Source: Enoplolaimus lenunculus (lineage: Eukaryota; Nematoda; Enoplea; Enoplida; Thoracostomopsidae). From it: a stretch of DNA of 64,000 nt. Of this stretch, positions 35,348-49,600 are shown in pieces. The stretch is from the NCBI GenBank assembly GCA_030248215.1, contig JASANG010000150.1, positions 167,529 through 231,528 of the forward strand, given 5' to 3'. Every line of letters begins with the position of its first letter. The first letter of the stretch is position 1. The position numbers were made by a program, and so were the translations under genes. Under the pieces are notes generated by a model that did no database searches, was not told the origin of the DNA, and was given only the letters and a program-made list of their open reading frames with translations.

Positions 35348-36451
35348 ATGGATTATGCAATCGAACCGCGGGACCCGGAAACATATTTAGCTCAAGTATA
35401 TTCGACGCTGAAATCGGCAACCAATTCAGCTTCGGAAATTTCGTCGCCGCCAGGACACGTTGTGGGGACGGGCGTGCCGTTATTACGACCGGCAAATGGT
35501 AGCGACGATGTTATGGGTCGATGTCAAGTGTCAAAACCGCGTGTATCGCCGCTCCTTGTCTCGTTGCCACAGTCGCCGCAGTTGATTTCCAGCCAGGCAA
35601 AGCTGTATTACTTGGAAAATGACGTCGCCGCCGGAGCATCGTCCGCTTGCGACGAGCATCGTCAGCAGTTCATCACGACGACGGTGTCAGATGGTGGCGG
35701 CAACTGCCGGGGCCAAACCTCAAACAACACGGCGTCGGCGGCCGATCAAGCGAGTTTGTCGCCGCCACCGTTGCTGTTGAGTCGCCCGAAGCGCAACTCG
35801 ATCATTTATAAGTCGTATCGGCGTATACGACGTAGCCTGTTGCTCAGTGACGACGGTTTCGGCGGCGACAACGGTCGAAATCGCGTTGACGCGACGCATC
35901 GTCGCCAGCGTCGCCGCAGTAGCGGCGTTGCGCGAAAACAGTCAGCGGCTGCGTCGACCGCAACTACGTCAGGCGACGCTTCGATGGCTGTATCGAAACG
36001 ATTGGCAGCGTCAAGCGAGTCGAAGCGTCGTCGAAGTGCTGGCGGTCGACTGTTTGCGCGTCATCGACAGACGAAACTGCCACCGCCACCATTGTCGTCG
36101 TCTCCGCAACGGCAACAGCAGCAGCATCGCCACCGTAAACGTAGCGTTGCTGCTGCTGCTGTTCCGACTGCGATAGCGACGACATGCGACAGTCGAAATC
36201 ACGCGAGCAGCTCACGTCGTACTCGGCATATATCGAGTACGGCGCGTAGTCGAAGCGTTGACGGTAGCGCGTTACCGACTCCGGGTCGTCGCGAGGCAGA
36301 CGACGCCGTTGACCCTGCAACGGTAACTGTAGGCGTCGGGCCAGAGTCGAATTCGAGCTATATGAATGGCAACGGGATGGGGTAATAAAATTCTTTTGTG
36401 TACATATGTATATATGTGTATATATTTGTGTTTATTTCACGTATATTTGCG

Positions 36452-36482
<31 letters not shown>

Positions 36483-37689
36483 GTATTTTTGCAAGAGTGC
36501 CTTTTACGTACTTTGCTTGTAATTTAACTGCTTGTTATGTTTTTATGTTTTAGTCAACAAGTGCTTTCGGGTAGTGGAACTTGTTTCCAAAATGCAGATG
36601 CCGGCGGTGACGATGACAACCATTATAAGCTGCCGGATATCAACAGCAATTTTGATAGTCGGTAAGTTTGGTTCATAAATTAAGTACGTATGTTTTGGCG
36701 GTTGTGTTGTGTACTGTGTAGGTAATAAAATGCTTCAGTAGGACTGATTGTCTCTTTCTTATCAATGGGTACAGAATTCAGTGGTTTTTTGTATGGAAGC
36801 ATGATTTTTTATGAAAAAATCTGGTGTTTGGTTTCAAAATTAAGTGGGTTGTTTTTGCAGGATGATTTGTTTTGTCTTTGGTAGGAAAGAAACAGTTTTA
36901 TGCTCGAAAGCCAAAGCTTCAGTGGTTCGCACACTCTTTGGGGGACGCTATTGATGTACTATTCCGCACAGTAACGGCAGATGACGGACGGCGACGAATC
37001 GCGCCGGATGACAATAAAAATATGAAAAAGTATAGCGATGCCCTTTGTTGTGGTATTTTTAAGCTTCGGTGTTAATTTTTTTTAATTTTTCAGATTTACT
37101 TTAGATTCGAAAAGCGAATGCAGTAAAACGTCGCAAAGTGTGTTAGAAAATTATTCACGGTACGTCGTCTATTACGCTCGAATTGTTGTTTAGTCAAAAT
37201 TAAATTTCGGTTGCATTTTAGAAATTATGTCCAAATTTAATGGTAATGCTGTGTGTAAACTGACAGTACTTGAAGCGAAAATGCTATGGTGAACCAAATG
37301 CAATGTAGTTTTCAGTGGCACTTAATGTAATTACAGGGAAGGTAATTGTAATTAGTTTGTTTAGGTATATGTTACGAAAACATTTGAGCTGTTCTGTACG
37401 AGAGTTCTGTACGAGACTAAGTTGTGTTGTATATTTTTACTTTCTTCAATAAGATTTAGTCTGCTGTAATTAACTAGTTGTTGTTCGTTTCAGATCTTCA
37501 AGCCCTAAGGTATCGCGGCATGGACATACACGAAACTGGTCGAACCAATCCGCCGTTGGAACGACTTCCGGTGGTGTGGATAATGCACAGGGAACGCAAC
37601 AATCAGTTCCGGTTCCGTCTACAACCGCAGGTGCTGGGAAAAGCCAGTTTCATACGGTCGCATCTTCAATGTGGAGTGCTAGTATCAAG
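35348..37689 (+). other. Aster-like gene: novel N-terminal exons 1-4
   Basis: Exon 1 alone encodes 344 residues rich in Ser, Ala and Arg, with basic clusters such as [19 protein letters not shown] and several Arg/Lys-rich patches, and short Ala and Gln runs. Exons 2-4 add a short acidic patch ([11 protein letters not shown]) and Ser-rich sequence. None of this is part of the known Aster fold. The basic clusters could contact membranes or nucleic acid, but that is speculation. The exon is GC-richer than its surroundings. Confidence 0.8.
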
Positions 37690-40600
37690 GTAGGATAGTT
37701 TGGTTTGTCAAATAATTGGTAATGGCTTAGGGGCTAAAGTGTGCAACTTGCTTGAATAAGGTATCGCAGGGAGCATTGAAAATCGGTGAGACGTTGTTTC
37801 TTGGAGGTCGCCATTTGCTTGTCGTGTCCACTGATATATTGCATACACGCCGTTCTTGGAAATTTGTCCACAATGTGTGAATGAGCTTAATATTTGTTGT
37901 ATAGTTATTGATTTAAATTTCAGTTTATCAATCCGACCTACAAAACGCGCTGCGAAGAATTTCGACGCCTTTTCAAGTTGCCTGAAGAAAAATTTGTGAT
38001 CGGTAACGAATGATCTTTAGCTTCTTATTGTGCAAAATAGAACTCTAAGAATTGCAGTAATGCGTCATGGCTAAAACTAAATTGTTAAGAACGGATTTGG
38101 GATTGTTCGGATATTTGAAAATAGCGTTTGGCTTTTGTTATGCTGCCGATGCAGGCTCGTTGAAAAGCGTGATTGCAGTTGCGTTTTGAAACAAATTGCA
38201 AGTGCGTTTACTCGAGATTGAATTACTCAGTCAATATGAAACAATTGCGTTTATGATTACGATTTAAATCGCAATAATTTGCGTGTAGTTTAAGTTGCGT
38301 TTATAATGCGATTGCATTTAATTCTGCCCTTAACTTCAAGTATGTACATACGTATGTATAGAAGGGAAGCACGTAGCATTTTTGTTGTACTCGTGATTGG
38401 TGTGTACTGGTTGTGTTATTTTAGTTGTAATCTTTTAGATTACTCGTGTGCACTTCAAAAAGACATATTGGTACATGGACGGATGTATTTATCTTTGCAC
38501 TATGCGTGTTTTTATTCAAACATTCTCAAATGGGAAACTAATGTAAGTGGTGTTTATTGTTTTGCGATAAGCGTTTAAAGTACAACTTCAAGTCTAGGCC
38601 CATATTCTTCAATGTGTATACCATCTAATGATGGTTAGTGATAGATTCTCAAATTGAAGAACTCCTGTAATTGTGGATTTCAAAATTGGTTCAGCAGGCG
38701 AATGAACCAAAACGAAAAATGCGCCAAATTTTCAACCTTGCCATTCACTGCTTTGAAAGTTACATTTATGTATCATCAACTGATGATAGATGCTGCACAC
38801 ATTTGAGAACAATGGCCGACATCTGGCTCCGGTTGCAAAATCAGATATACACCTACCGGACAGTGGATGCTTACGGCAAACACAATATTTACAGGTTGCA
38901 CCTAAGGTATTCTCAAAATGTGTGTACCTTCTATTATCAATTGAGTTATATGTGCCAATTTTGAGATCCGCAATTGCAGGAGTTCGTCAGTTTGAAAACC
39001 TATTGATAACTATATGCTGCATTTTAGAATACGGACCCTAAGGCTGTTAGCTTGTTGGCACACTTTTCTCAATAGCATTCTTACATTTGCACATTACCAT
39101 CCGGTTGTCGATAGGATTTTTAAACAATTGCTTGCATCAGTTACATAGAAGCGTGTCAAACTGTTATAAATTGATGGGCATATTGATTTAAATCTAGCTT
39201 GAAAATTTTTTAATGGCTTTTCCAAGTTTTGGTAGTCGCAAGACCTATCGCAAACTACATAATATAGGATATTTTTGGTGTGCATACAGGGCTGTATGAA
39301 ATACTGATGCTTTGAATCTGCAAGTATACCAATATTTACTGCGGCATAGCAAGAAAACGTACGTTGTTCGCTAAGTTAATGGTGGGACTGTTTAGAGCAC
39401 AGACCTTGTGATCACGTGATTACTTCAGTAGTTGTGTGAAAATTTTTGTATAATTATGCTAAAGTTTGCCGGCCTTTATTAGTTTTTCTCAGCGGAGTGT
39501 ATAACTTTATATATATAAATTACTTAAACAGTGTAACCTTTGAAATTGTTAAGCGTGTGTCAAATTTGCTGCAGTTGTAATACTAGTTAACTTAATTGGG
39601 TTACAGGTTGCAATAGATATGAAAAATATTGCTTCAATTACCAAAGAAAAAATTGCTAAAGTCATTCCAAATGCGATTCAGGTTAGAGCTTTGTTTAAGT
39701 AATATTGTTCTTATTGACATAACGAACCTAATTGTTGAGTAAGAAGACTGTGTTTCCACGAAGTTGAATTGTGGTATGAACACACTAAGAGAATGTTTCA
39801 AAAAGTATATTATCAATAATTTTTTTATCAAATTGGTACCTTTATTTTTGTTTTAGATTTGTACAAAATCAGGTGAAAAGCACTTTTTCACTTCGTTCGC
39901 TCACCGGGAACGCGCGTACTTGATGTTGTTCAAAATGTGGCAGTATTGTCTGTTGGATGAAGTATGTCAATTTGGATTCTATGTCGGGCTCGTGTAGGTG
40001 GAATGACCCATTTCAGAAGTTTTACCGAAGGTTTAGGACCACTATCAGAATGTAACCTCGGACCTCTTGCATTTGAGGCAGATACGCTGCCACAGTGTGC
40101 GACCAGATATTCGATTCCGGGTTCGGCAAAAATCGGCATTCGGCACAGGCTCCTTTCCTGGTAGTATAAGTTTTCGGGTATTTATCGCTGTGCTATGTAC
40201 TAAATATTAGTAAGCATGATTAAGGTTTACTTGTTACTGCTTGATATATTCACTTAATATCCTACTTCGCTCAGATATTTTATCATCCGTATCCGGTTTT
40301 TTTGGTACTTGGTCGCAGCCTGCTACTATAAACCAACCACGCGGTCGTTGCAACAACTTTTAATTCCGATAATACGTTCACGTACTTATGGCATTGTTTG
40401 CTTTACATAAACTACCAACTATCCAGCACAAATATACCGACATTTTAATAAATGAAAACTTGGAATAATGTCAATTTTTTCAGAACCCGTAAGCGCTTTG
40501 AGAAATAATATTATGGAGGTAGTTTTAATACTTAATTTGACCGTGTATCTTGAACCGTATACCATGATATATGGTATTACTATACTGATACGAAATCTAT

Positions 40601-43600
40601 AATAACGTTCAGAGAACGTTGAGAGCAACTATTGCCAGTTATATTGTCCTGTTACAAATTTTTTCCAGCCGCTAAGTCCAGCAGATCTCTGGGCGTGGAT
40701 CCAAGATGGATACGCGGATGTCGATGGTGATGCAAACAATAATGCGACAACCGACGACGGGTTTGACGATGCCGACGTTACTAGTCCACCGGTTAGTGCC
40801 CATCGTTTCAGGAGGTGGGTGGGCGTTTTGAAATTAGGTGAGGAGTGGTTTTTTAGGAGTTAGTTATGTGTAATTATTGTCGAGGGCGGAGGTTCCTTGA
40901 CGCGAAGTGATGAAGCATTGCTTTTTTGAGGGTTTTTGTTAAGAGCCAGATGATGTGTATTTTTAGTAAAAGGTATTTATTGCTAAATGCAGGAGGTGTA
41001 GTTTGTTTTTATGGAAGTGCGGTGTTTGGAAAGGTATAATTTTGGGGGGGGGGAAGTATGGGTCATATGCAGTCTTTGGGATGTTTGTGTTTATTTTTTC
41101 GATGTGGCGGTCATTTTTTTGAAAAATGGGTGTCATCAAATGTAATATTTTATTGTATTTTTATAGAGCTTACTAGATGACCAAATTGACGTTAAAAATG
41201 GCGACGGTGTTTCCATTCCAGCATCTTCAAGCGTTCCACGGTTCGCTTTAGAGCCACCAACCGCTAGATCTGTTAAGTCAGAGCAAAAAGTGACTGTTGG
41301 AGTGGACGACATGGCTAGTGTGTCAGATTCAGGGGTGCCTTGTTCACAGACGGGTCATAAAGCGGGAGCGGTCGCGCATGGAACGAAAATTGAGTCGAAA
41401 CGTAGTCCAGCAAGATCTAATGGATTAACTATTGTTGGACGGCGTACGAGCAACAGTCAGCGAGAGGCTGAAGGTGTTAGGGTAAGCACGAAGGTTTAGT
41501 GTGTGTTTGGAAATTAAAATTGTCAATGACGTGCCTGTTTTTTGGGAGAGGGGCGCAATACATAATCAGAATATACTTACTTGACTTAGTAGGTATTTTT
41601 GCAGAAACCACCATTTTTGCTGATGTTTGGAAAATTTGCGACAAAATTAAGCCTGCTCATTTAATATCCGAATGACATTATTTTCTCCGGTAAAAATTTT
41701 GTTTCATATTCGGTTCCGGTATTTATTTAACGTCCATGTATACCGTATCAACTACCGAGGTTTGTTTCCTCTGCATAGTTCGGTATCAATTTATTTTCTT
41801 TTGCAGAACTCGCCCAGTCAGCGTTGCTCAGAGCGAGCTGATATTCCTGATTTGCCAATTGATCTGTCCAAAGCTGTGTCAAGCAGTCCAAATTCCGACG
41901 ATTTAAGTGAATCGTCCGATAATGATGCTTGTAAGTCGGAGTGGTTTATATAGTTTCGTCCAGGTCCGGTCTGTGTCGGGAAATTCCGAGTGTGTTACCC
42001 GAAAATTTTTGGCTCGAGGTTTTTGTCTTGAAAATTTCCTGGTACGCGTTTTCATAGCAAAAATTCTGGATTCATATCAGCGTTTTTCTTTTAAAAAGTC
42101 CATGTCCGCGTATTTATTTTAAGTGTTGTAATTCTTGTGGTTTCTCTCTGCGACGAAAGCCTTGAGTTTGGAAAAGGACTTACGTTCTGTTATAATAATT
42201 TCGATGGAGATTTTAGTGTGAACAGCACAGAAATTTTTTCTGGATTGGATGTCTTCCTAAAACGAGATTTCGGATGCTGCGAAATTTTCGAATTGAAACA
42301 ACAATATTTAGGTTGTTAATACGTAGTATTGTTTGTGTTTTTATTTTTTTATTTTGTTGCTATTGGACAAATTTTTGCAGGCGACGATATTGGAGTGTCG
42401 CTGACAAATCACGGCAAAGAATTGCTGAATACAACGTTGCCTATATCGGTTGATCAGTTGTTTCTGCTTCTGTTTACAGATTCACAATTTTATCGCAATA
42501 TGATGGTTGATAGAAAAGTGTCTGGTATTGAAATCTATATTATACGAGGGCGCGACTTGATATTAGGTTCTGGTTTCGAGAATAATTATATTATTACGGT
42601 AGTAATCCTGAAAGTAAAAACTAGATGTAACTAAACTGCAAATAGAACCTGGCAGTTTCACAGAAATATTTCCTAATCGGACTGTATTTCATTGAATTTA
42701 TAGATAAATGTTTCATAAATTTTCGACCGCAACACATGATAAATACTGTTTTGTTGTTTGTTTCTACCGATCCGAAACCTCGGTATTATAATACCGTTTT
42801 AACTTCTAAGTATAACTAGAAAAAATGCTCAGCACTTGAGCAAAAAGGGATATGTTTCATATTCCTATTAAAAGTATGGTAAACTAGATCAACACATTCG
42901 CTTGATGTAACCTGGAAAAGTATTAAGAAACAATAGCTGCCAAAATCATGCCAATTATTAATTTTTCTGAAACATCTTGCGGACAGCAAATCTATTTCTA
43001 ACATTGAAGTTTTTGACAGGATTTGTTAGCAATTTTCAGAAATTCCTTAGGGTCGCAGAGACATGGCTGAGGTATACCGCTCTATGATTTTGCAAGTTAA
43101 TCGATGTTGCCAGAATACGGTGCGATTTGTGAGCGTCAATAGTCGTGACTATGCAGTGAAACAGATAAATAACTCGGGTGGGAAATGCGCATTTATATAA
43201 TTTGTTATTAAGGTAAAAAATCGAGTAAACTCAAAAGTCACTTATAAGTGGAGTCTTTTTTAAAGCAACAATTGCAATTCGTTTTGTGACGTCTGTTCAA
43301 GAAAGTATCTAACAAAATTGGTCATCAAAACTCTAACAGCCATTATGTCGCCACACAATGCTCTTATGAAATTCAATTAACTATGATAATGCAAAGCCAT
43401 AGGTAAATTTAATACGTTTTGTAGAGAACTTCAATATACGTTCATGGATTCCAAGCTACATCTGTCTACATTTCAGAAATAATTTCGCTTTACATTCAAG
43501 AAAAGCATCTGTTTCTTACAAAAAAATATTACAGAAATAGAAATTTTGCTGTCCGCAATATGTTTCAGAAAAATTAATAATTGGCATGATTTTGGCAGCT

Positions 43601-46600
43601 ATTGTTTCTTAATACTTTTCCAGGTTACATCAAGCGAATGTGTTGATCTAGTTTACCATACTTTTAATAGGAATATGAAACATATCCCTTTTTGCTCAAG
43701 TGCTGAGCATTTTTTCTAGTTTCAACCGCTTTACCAAGCTGCTGCATTAATCCATGGGGTGACATCGTCCGTTGCGGTGAAGCTAACCGTTTGTGTGAAA
43801 GCAACCCTTGGGCTGAAACCGACCGTTGAGGTGAAACCAGCCGTTAGGGTGAAACTAACCTCTGGGGCAAAATTAACCGCTGGGGTGAAACGAACCGTTG
43901 GGGCAAAACCAACCGTTGGGGTGAAACCAACCGTTGGGGTGAAACCAACTGTTGGAGTGAAACCAACCGTTGGGATGAAACCGACCGTTGGGGTGAAACT
44001 AACCGTTGGGGTGAAAAGAACCGTTGAGGAAAAACCAACCGTTGGGGTGAAACCAATCGTTGGGTTGAAACCAACCGTGGGGTGAAATCAACCGTTGGGT
44101 GAAATCAACCGTTGGGCTGAAACCAACCGTTGGGTTGAAACCAACCGTTAGGGTGAAACCAACCGTTGGGGTGAAACGACCGCTGGGGTGAAACCGACCG
44201 TTGGGATGAAACCGACCGTTGGGGTGAAACCAATGGTTAGGGTGAAACCAATCGTTGGGGTGAAACCAATCGTTGGGGTGAAACCAACCGTTGGGGTAAA
44301 ACCAACCGTTGGAGTGAAACCAACCGTTGAGGTGAATCCAACCGTTGCGGTCAACCGTTGGGTTAAAACCAACCATTTGGCTGAAACCAACCGTTGAGGT
44401 GAAACCAACCGTTGGGGTGAAAACGACCGTTGGTGTGAAACCAACCATTCGGGTAAAACCAACCGTTAGGATTAAACCAATCGTTGGGGTGAAACCAATC
44501 GTTGGAGTGAAACCAACCGTTGACGTGAAGCCAACCGTTGAGGTGAAACGAACCGTTGACGTGAAACCAACCGTTACGGCGAAACCAACTGTTGGAGTGA
44601 AACCAACCGTTGGGGTGAAACCAACCGTTGGGGTGAAACCAACCGTTGTGGTGAAAGCAACCGTTGGGGTGAAACCGACCGTTAGGATGAAACCAATCGT
44701 TGGGGTGAAACCAATCGTTGGAGTGAAACCAACCTTTGGGGTGAAGCCAACCGTTGGGGTAAAACCAACCGTTGGTGCGAAACCAACCGTTGAGGTGAAT
44801 CCAACCCTTGGGGTGAAACCAACCATTGGGTAAAGCTAACCGTTGGGGTGAAACTGACTGTTGGGGTGAGACCAACCGTTGGGGTGAAACCAACCGTTGG
44901 GGTGAAACCAACCGTTGGGGTAAAACCAACCGTTGGGGTGGAACCGACTGTTGGGGTGAAACCATCCGTTGGGGTGAAACCATCCGTTGGGGTGAAGCCA
45001 ACCGTTGGGGTGAAACCAACCGTTCAGCTGAAACCAACCGTTGGGGCAAAACCAACCGTTGGGGTGAAACCAACCGTTGGGGTGAAACCAACCGTTGGGG
45101 CAAAACCAACCGTTGGGGCAAAACCAACCGTTGAGGTGAAACCAACCGTTGGAAAGAAACGACTGTTGGGGTGAAACCAACCGTTGGGGTGAAACCAACC
45201 GTTGGGGCAATACCAACCGTTGGGTCAAAACCAACCGTTGGGGTGAAACCAACCGTTGGGGTGAAACCAACCGTTGGGGTGAAACCAACCGTTGAGGTGA
45301 AACCAACCGTTGGGGAGAAACCGACTGTTGGGGTGAAACCAACCGTTGGGGTGAAACCAACCGTTGGGGCAAAACCAACCGTTGGGGCAAAACCAACCGT
45401 TGGGGCAAAACCAACCGTTGGGGTGAAACCAACCGTTGGGGTGAAACCAACCGTTGGGGCAAAACCAACCGTTGGGGCAAAACCAACCGTTGAGGTGAAA
45501 CCAACCGTTGGGGAGAAACCGACTGTTGGGGTGAAACCAACCGTTGGGGTGAAACCAACCGTTGGGGCAAAACCAACCGTTGGGGCAAAACCAACCGTTG
45601 GGGTGAAACCAGCCGTTGGGGTGAAACCAACCGTTGGGGTGAAACCAACCGTTGGGGTAAAACCGACTGTTGGGGTGAAACCACCCGTTGGGGTGAAACC
45701 AACCATTGGGGCAAAACCAACCGTTGGGGTGAAACCAACCGTTGGGGTGAAACCAACCGTTGGGGTGAAACCAACCGTTGGGGTGAAACCGACTGTTGGG
45801 GTGAAACCAACCGTTGTGGTGAAACCAACCGTAAGCTCTATAAAGTGGTGAAAGTTATAATCGTAAAATTACATAGCTAACGTGTAAAAACTGTTGAACC
45901 AAAATGAAAAATTTCGTGCACTTTCTGTAAGGTGTTTTTTGACCGTAACTATTGAAGACCACACTGGTTTGCAAAATCCTTTGGCACAAATATTCCCTAC
46001 GTACCAGGATACCATTGTACAAAATTTAAACGATACCGGTCTGATATTACTTGAGCACCAACATGCGAACTAAACTGAAAATACGCGCTTGAGATGCGCG
46101 AATCATATATATGAACACTATCGTGTTCATATGATTATAGATCTTGTTGTGAATGATTGGCATAGCGGTGCGAAAACGCACATGAAATGTCGTGAACTGT
46201 CATACACAATTTCACTTAATCACCCAATGGGTCCAAAGGCATCACCGGTTGCTGAAAAACAGGTTTGTGCTGTTTGTTGTTTTTGTACAGTCATGGATGG
46301 AATTAAGTGAACAGGGGATTTACGGTTGCGTCTACTGAGTTTGAGTACCAATTTCGCTATCGTGTCAGAATTTGGTATAATCGCGACACGCGGGAAGTCG
46401 CGGTTAGTGAAGCCATTGCAGCAGTGGTTCAGATCAAGATTGTGGTCGCTTGCGTTTGCGAGCGATTGCGTTCAAGAACGAGCTATTGCGATAAGAGTCA
46501 CGGTTAAAAGAGCAATTTCTAAAGCACTTAATTCTAAGTTATGCCTTTTATGTATTAACTTTTTTTCATTATAAGTTTTCAATGAATTTTAGAATTTGTC

Positions 46601-49600
46601 GAAATCTAGTCAACCCGGCCGACTGTACGTAATTCAGTCTGAAGTTCAAAATTTCAACATTCCTTACTCGGACACATTCTATGTGTTGAATACGTATTGT
46701 TTGTCGCGTATATCGTCAAAACGGAGTCGCTTGCTCGTTTACGGATGTGTACGATACCGGAAAAGTTGCTGGGGGATAGTGAAAAGTAAGTGTAATAGAT
46801 TGGTGCGGAGGGGGCAGTGGTTACTCATTGTGGTACATGGAGTGGTATAAAGAAAGAGTTAAAATGTGTAGTAAAGGTTAGTTTTGTGCTTTGCATTTCC
46901 GGTTTCAGAATCTTTTGTTTAGGATATAATGGTTGACTTTCGAAGTACAGTCACGGTCGGAATTAAGGTCGCGATCTTTCACTCGCGATTTCAGAGTCGT
47001 TTTCGAGCACAATTTAGGAATCACTTTCAAACGCAATTCAAGATTCGCTTTCAAACTCAATTTAAGGATTACAGCTTTCAATTTTACACGTAAATTGGTA
47101 TATACGCTCATCCTATTCAATTTGTTGTAATATGCAGGACATACATACATCTTTTGCATACACATGAGGTACGAATATAAACATTTTGTTGCAAAAATAG
47201 CGACCTGCTAGTTGGCGTGCAGGTTTACAGGAAAAACATGCGCCGCCCGCAACGAACAGCTTCGTCCCCTTTGGAAGAAAAATTTTCAGCTGTACTAAAA
47301 ATTTTATACTAAGAAATTTTTCGTTGTCCCCTCTAAAAATCTCGGACCTTCTACTGAGAATTAATAGTTTCGGAACTGGGTTTTCGGTTCCATATGTTCC
47401 ACATTGTTAAACCGGAATTCCTGTTGCAGACAAAATTTGTGTACCAGTTTTAGTTCGTGGTGTACTTTTTGATATTTTGTTTCCTTTCATAAATTTGAAT
47501 AATATAGCATAACTACATATTACTACAAACCGTTAGTTTTTTTGTCGAGTGCGCTTGCGATCGCGTGCATTTGCGAGTTTTCGCGATTGCGTGCGTTTGC
47601 TATTTTTGGCGATTGCGTGCAAATGCGATCGCGTTTGCGGGCGATTACGTGTCACGCGTGATTTGCGGTCGATTGCGATTGCACATTAATTCTAACCGTG
47701 ACTATATGAATTGGCAACCAGAAGTCAAAACAAAAGTAGCTTTACGGAACCAGCTGCAATAAGGTTGTTCCGTCGTTGGTTTGATTTGTGAGATAAATTG
47801 TGTTGTTTTGTGCAGAGGTGTTTTGGTTTTTAATTGTTTTGCATATATTTATTATTGTTATTGTATATTTTTATGTTTTAGACTTTATCGAGAAAAATGC
47901 GAACGCTGGCCTTAATGAATATTTTACAGATTTAGGTAAGTGTGTTTGGTGGGATGCCGTTAGGCTTTGTTTGTTGTGACGGCTTAATTGTTTTGAATGT
48001 AACTTGTGTATTTATATCTGGGATAGTGGGATAGTGTTGTGAGCGTTTCATTTATACCACAATTTGTCTTGTGTTTTTGTTTTACCTCCCTCCCATTTTT
48101 AAGCAAGTGTACACGTCATAACACAAGATTTGGTCGAATTGGTCTATTATAACCCCGTATCTGCCAAAGCCAAGCTACAAAAACAATTGTTTTTGCTCCT
48201 CATAAATGTATGATTGTAAAGGTGAAACGTAACAAACATTAACTATAGTGCTTTTCTATACAATGCATCACTGTATGCTCTTGTCTAAAGAGTGTCCTCG
48301 ACTAGAAAACACTACTAAATAGGTCGTATATTAAGCATGGTATTTTGAGTGAAGTAGGTTGTTTTCATCTACTTTTTGTCACAAATACCCACTAAAATTC
48401 AAAGAAACCCACTGAAAAACCCACCCTCAATGGCTCTGTCCTTTCCAGTATAATCCCAATATTGAGATTAAATACAAAAACGCATCAATCTTCTCTTTCG
48501 CAAGGTCTCTCTTTCACGTTTTTGCTCTTCTTTTTTTACCATTCGCTGCTTATCGATATCGAATTCCGAACCGAACCAACGACAGAACGTTATATAAGGA
48601 TCTGAACTAAAAATGCTATTTGCTTCTCGCTCGCTTCGTTCACAAGGTTTGATACGTTGTTCATTCTTAAAGATTACACTTTCTCCTCTACCTGTCAGAA
48701 ATTTTTGAATCTTGCACTGTCATATGCACACATATGCATGAACAGACGGGATAGTCCAAGTTTTTGCATTAGCTGCTGTGCTCATGCGAAACTATTTCTA
48801 AGCTTTTTTCATAGTTTATTTGAGTTTTTTATAATTTTTTGCGTTTTTCAGAATATCTGCTCGTAATTACTGCGTAATTAGTATGAAATTTTATAATTTC
48901 ACAGAAAAATTTTATTCATCTTCCATCACTTACTTTAACTCAGCACAGTCATATCTTTGCTGATTCCTCGACTTCTGGTCTCGGTTCGAAACCACCGAGA
49001 CTCCAAAGGACATCACATTTTATAGCTTGTTAAGAAAATTGAACTGATTGCTGAAACAAAACACTATTCCTGCAAAAAATTAATTCTGGTTTCGTTCGGG
49101 CATTTAAAGTCTCGCAAACCCGATTTTTACCATTAAGTATCGGCTTAAAAAATTAAAATTAACATCTTAGAAATTTTACTGCAAGTACAAGGTTTCGCAA
49201 ATTGTGTTGTATCTCACCGTTTTTGGAACATGGAAAAATTGCTAGTGACAACGCAAAACAGTATGGTTATGTGGTGAATTAGCAGTAATGCGGTGGTTTT
49301 ATATCGTTGAAATTCCTGGTCCGGTGACAAAGTGAATTGTTAACCGTGTGATCCTGGGCAAGCCATGACTTCATGAGTATAATGTTTTTCTATAGAATAT
49401 ACCTTGTTGTGGTCCTTTGGTTAGAGAGTATTCTATATATACATACTCTTAAGAATATCGAATACGTTTGGTTTGAAAGGTATACAGCTTTGTTGTTTGT
49501 TTTGTATCATTAATATGTTACCGAGTTATTCACGCTTGTGTAGACTTATGTTTGTGTGTCAGCTTATAAATTATAGTTGACAAGCACATAACTTGGATAG

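Larger units (their letters stand above)
42381..47935 (+). other. VASt/ASTER-domain exons 12-15
   Basis: Exon 12 carries [20 protein letters not shown], exon 13 [20 protein letters not shown], exon 14 [20 protein letters not shown] and [19 protein letters not shown], and exon 15 [15 protein letters not shown]. This is the steroidogenic-acute-regulatory-like cavity that holds sterol in GRAMD1 proteins. The domain is split by a 3.6-kb intron (42525-46140) full of repeats. Joining exon 12 to exon 13 rebuilds a single Asp codon and restores the expected VASt spacing. Confidence 0.93.

Noticed and set aside
35149-35502. 117-codon ORF overlapping exon 1 of the Aster-like gene
   Set aside because: It is in a different frame from the well-supported exon, with many Cys/Tyr codons typical of AT-rich spacer.
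35964-36320. Minus-strand ORFs opposite exon 1
   Set aside because: They mirror the GC-rich, Ser/Arg-biased exon and have no independent support.
43750-45838. CRISPR-like array
   Set aside because: Units are directly adjacent with no unique spacers, and the genome is eukaryotic.
43759-45851. Long open frames on both strands encoding repeating hexapeptides ([18 protein letters not shown])
   Set aside because: They result from an 18-bp minisatellite whose length is divisible by 3, so stops are absent from several frames at once. It sits in an intron between two well-supported exons.
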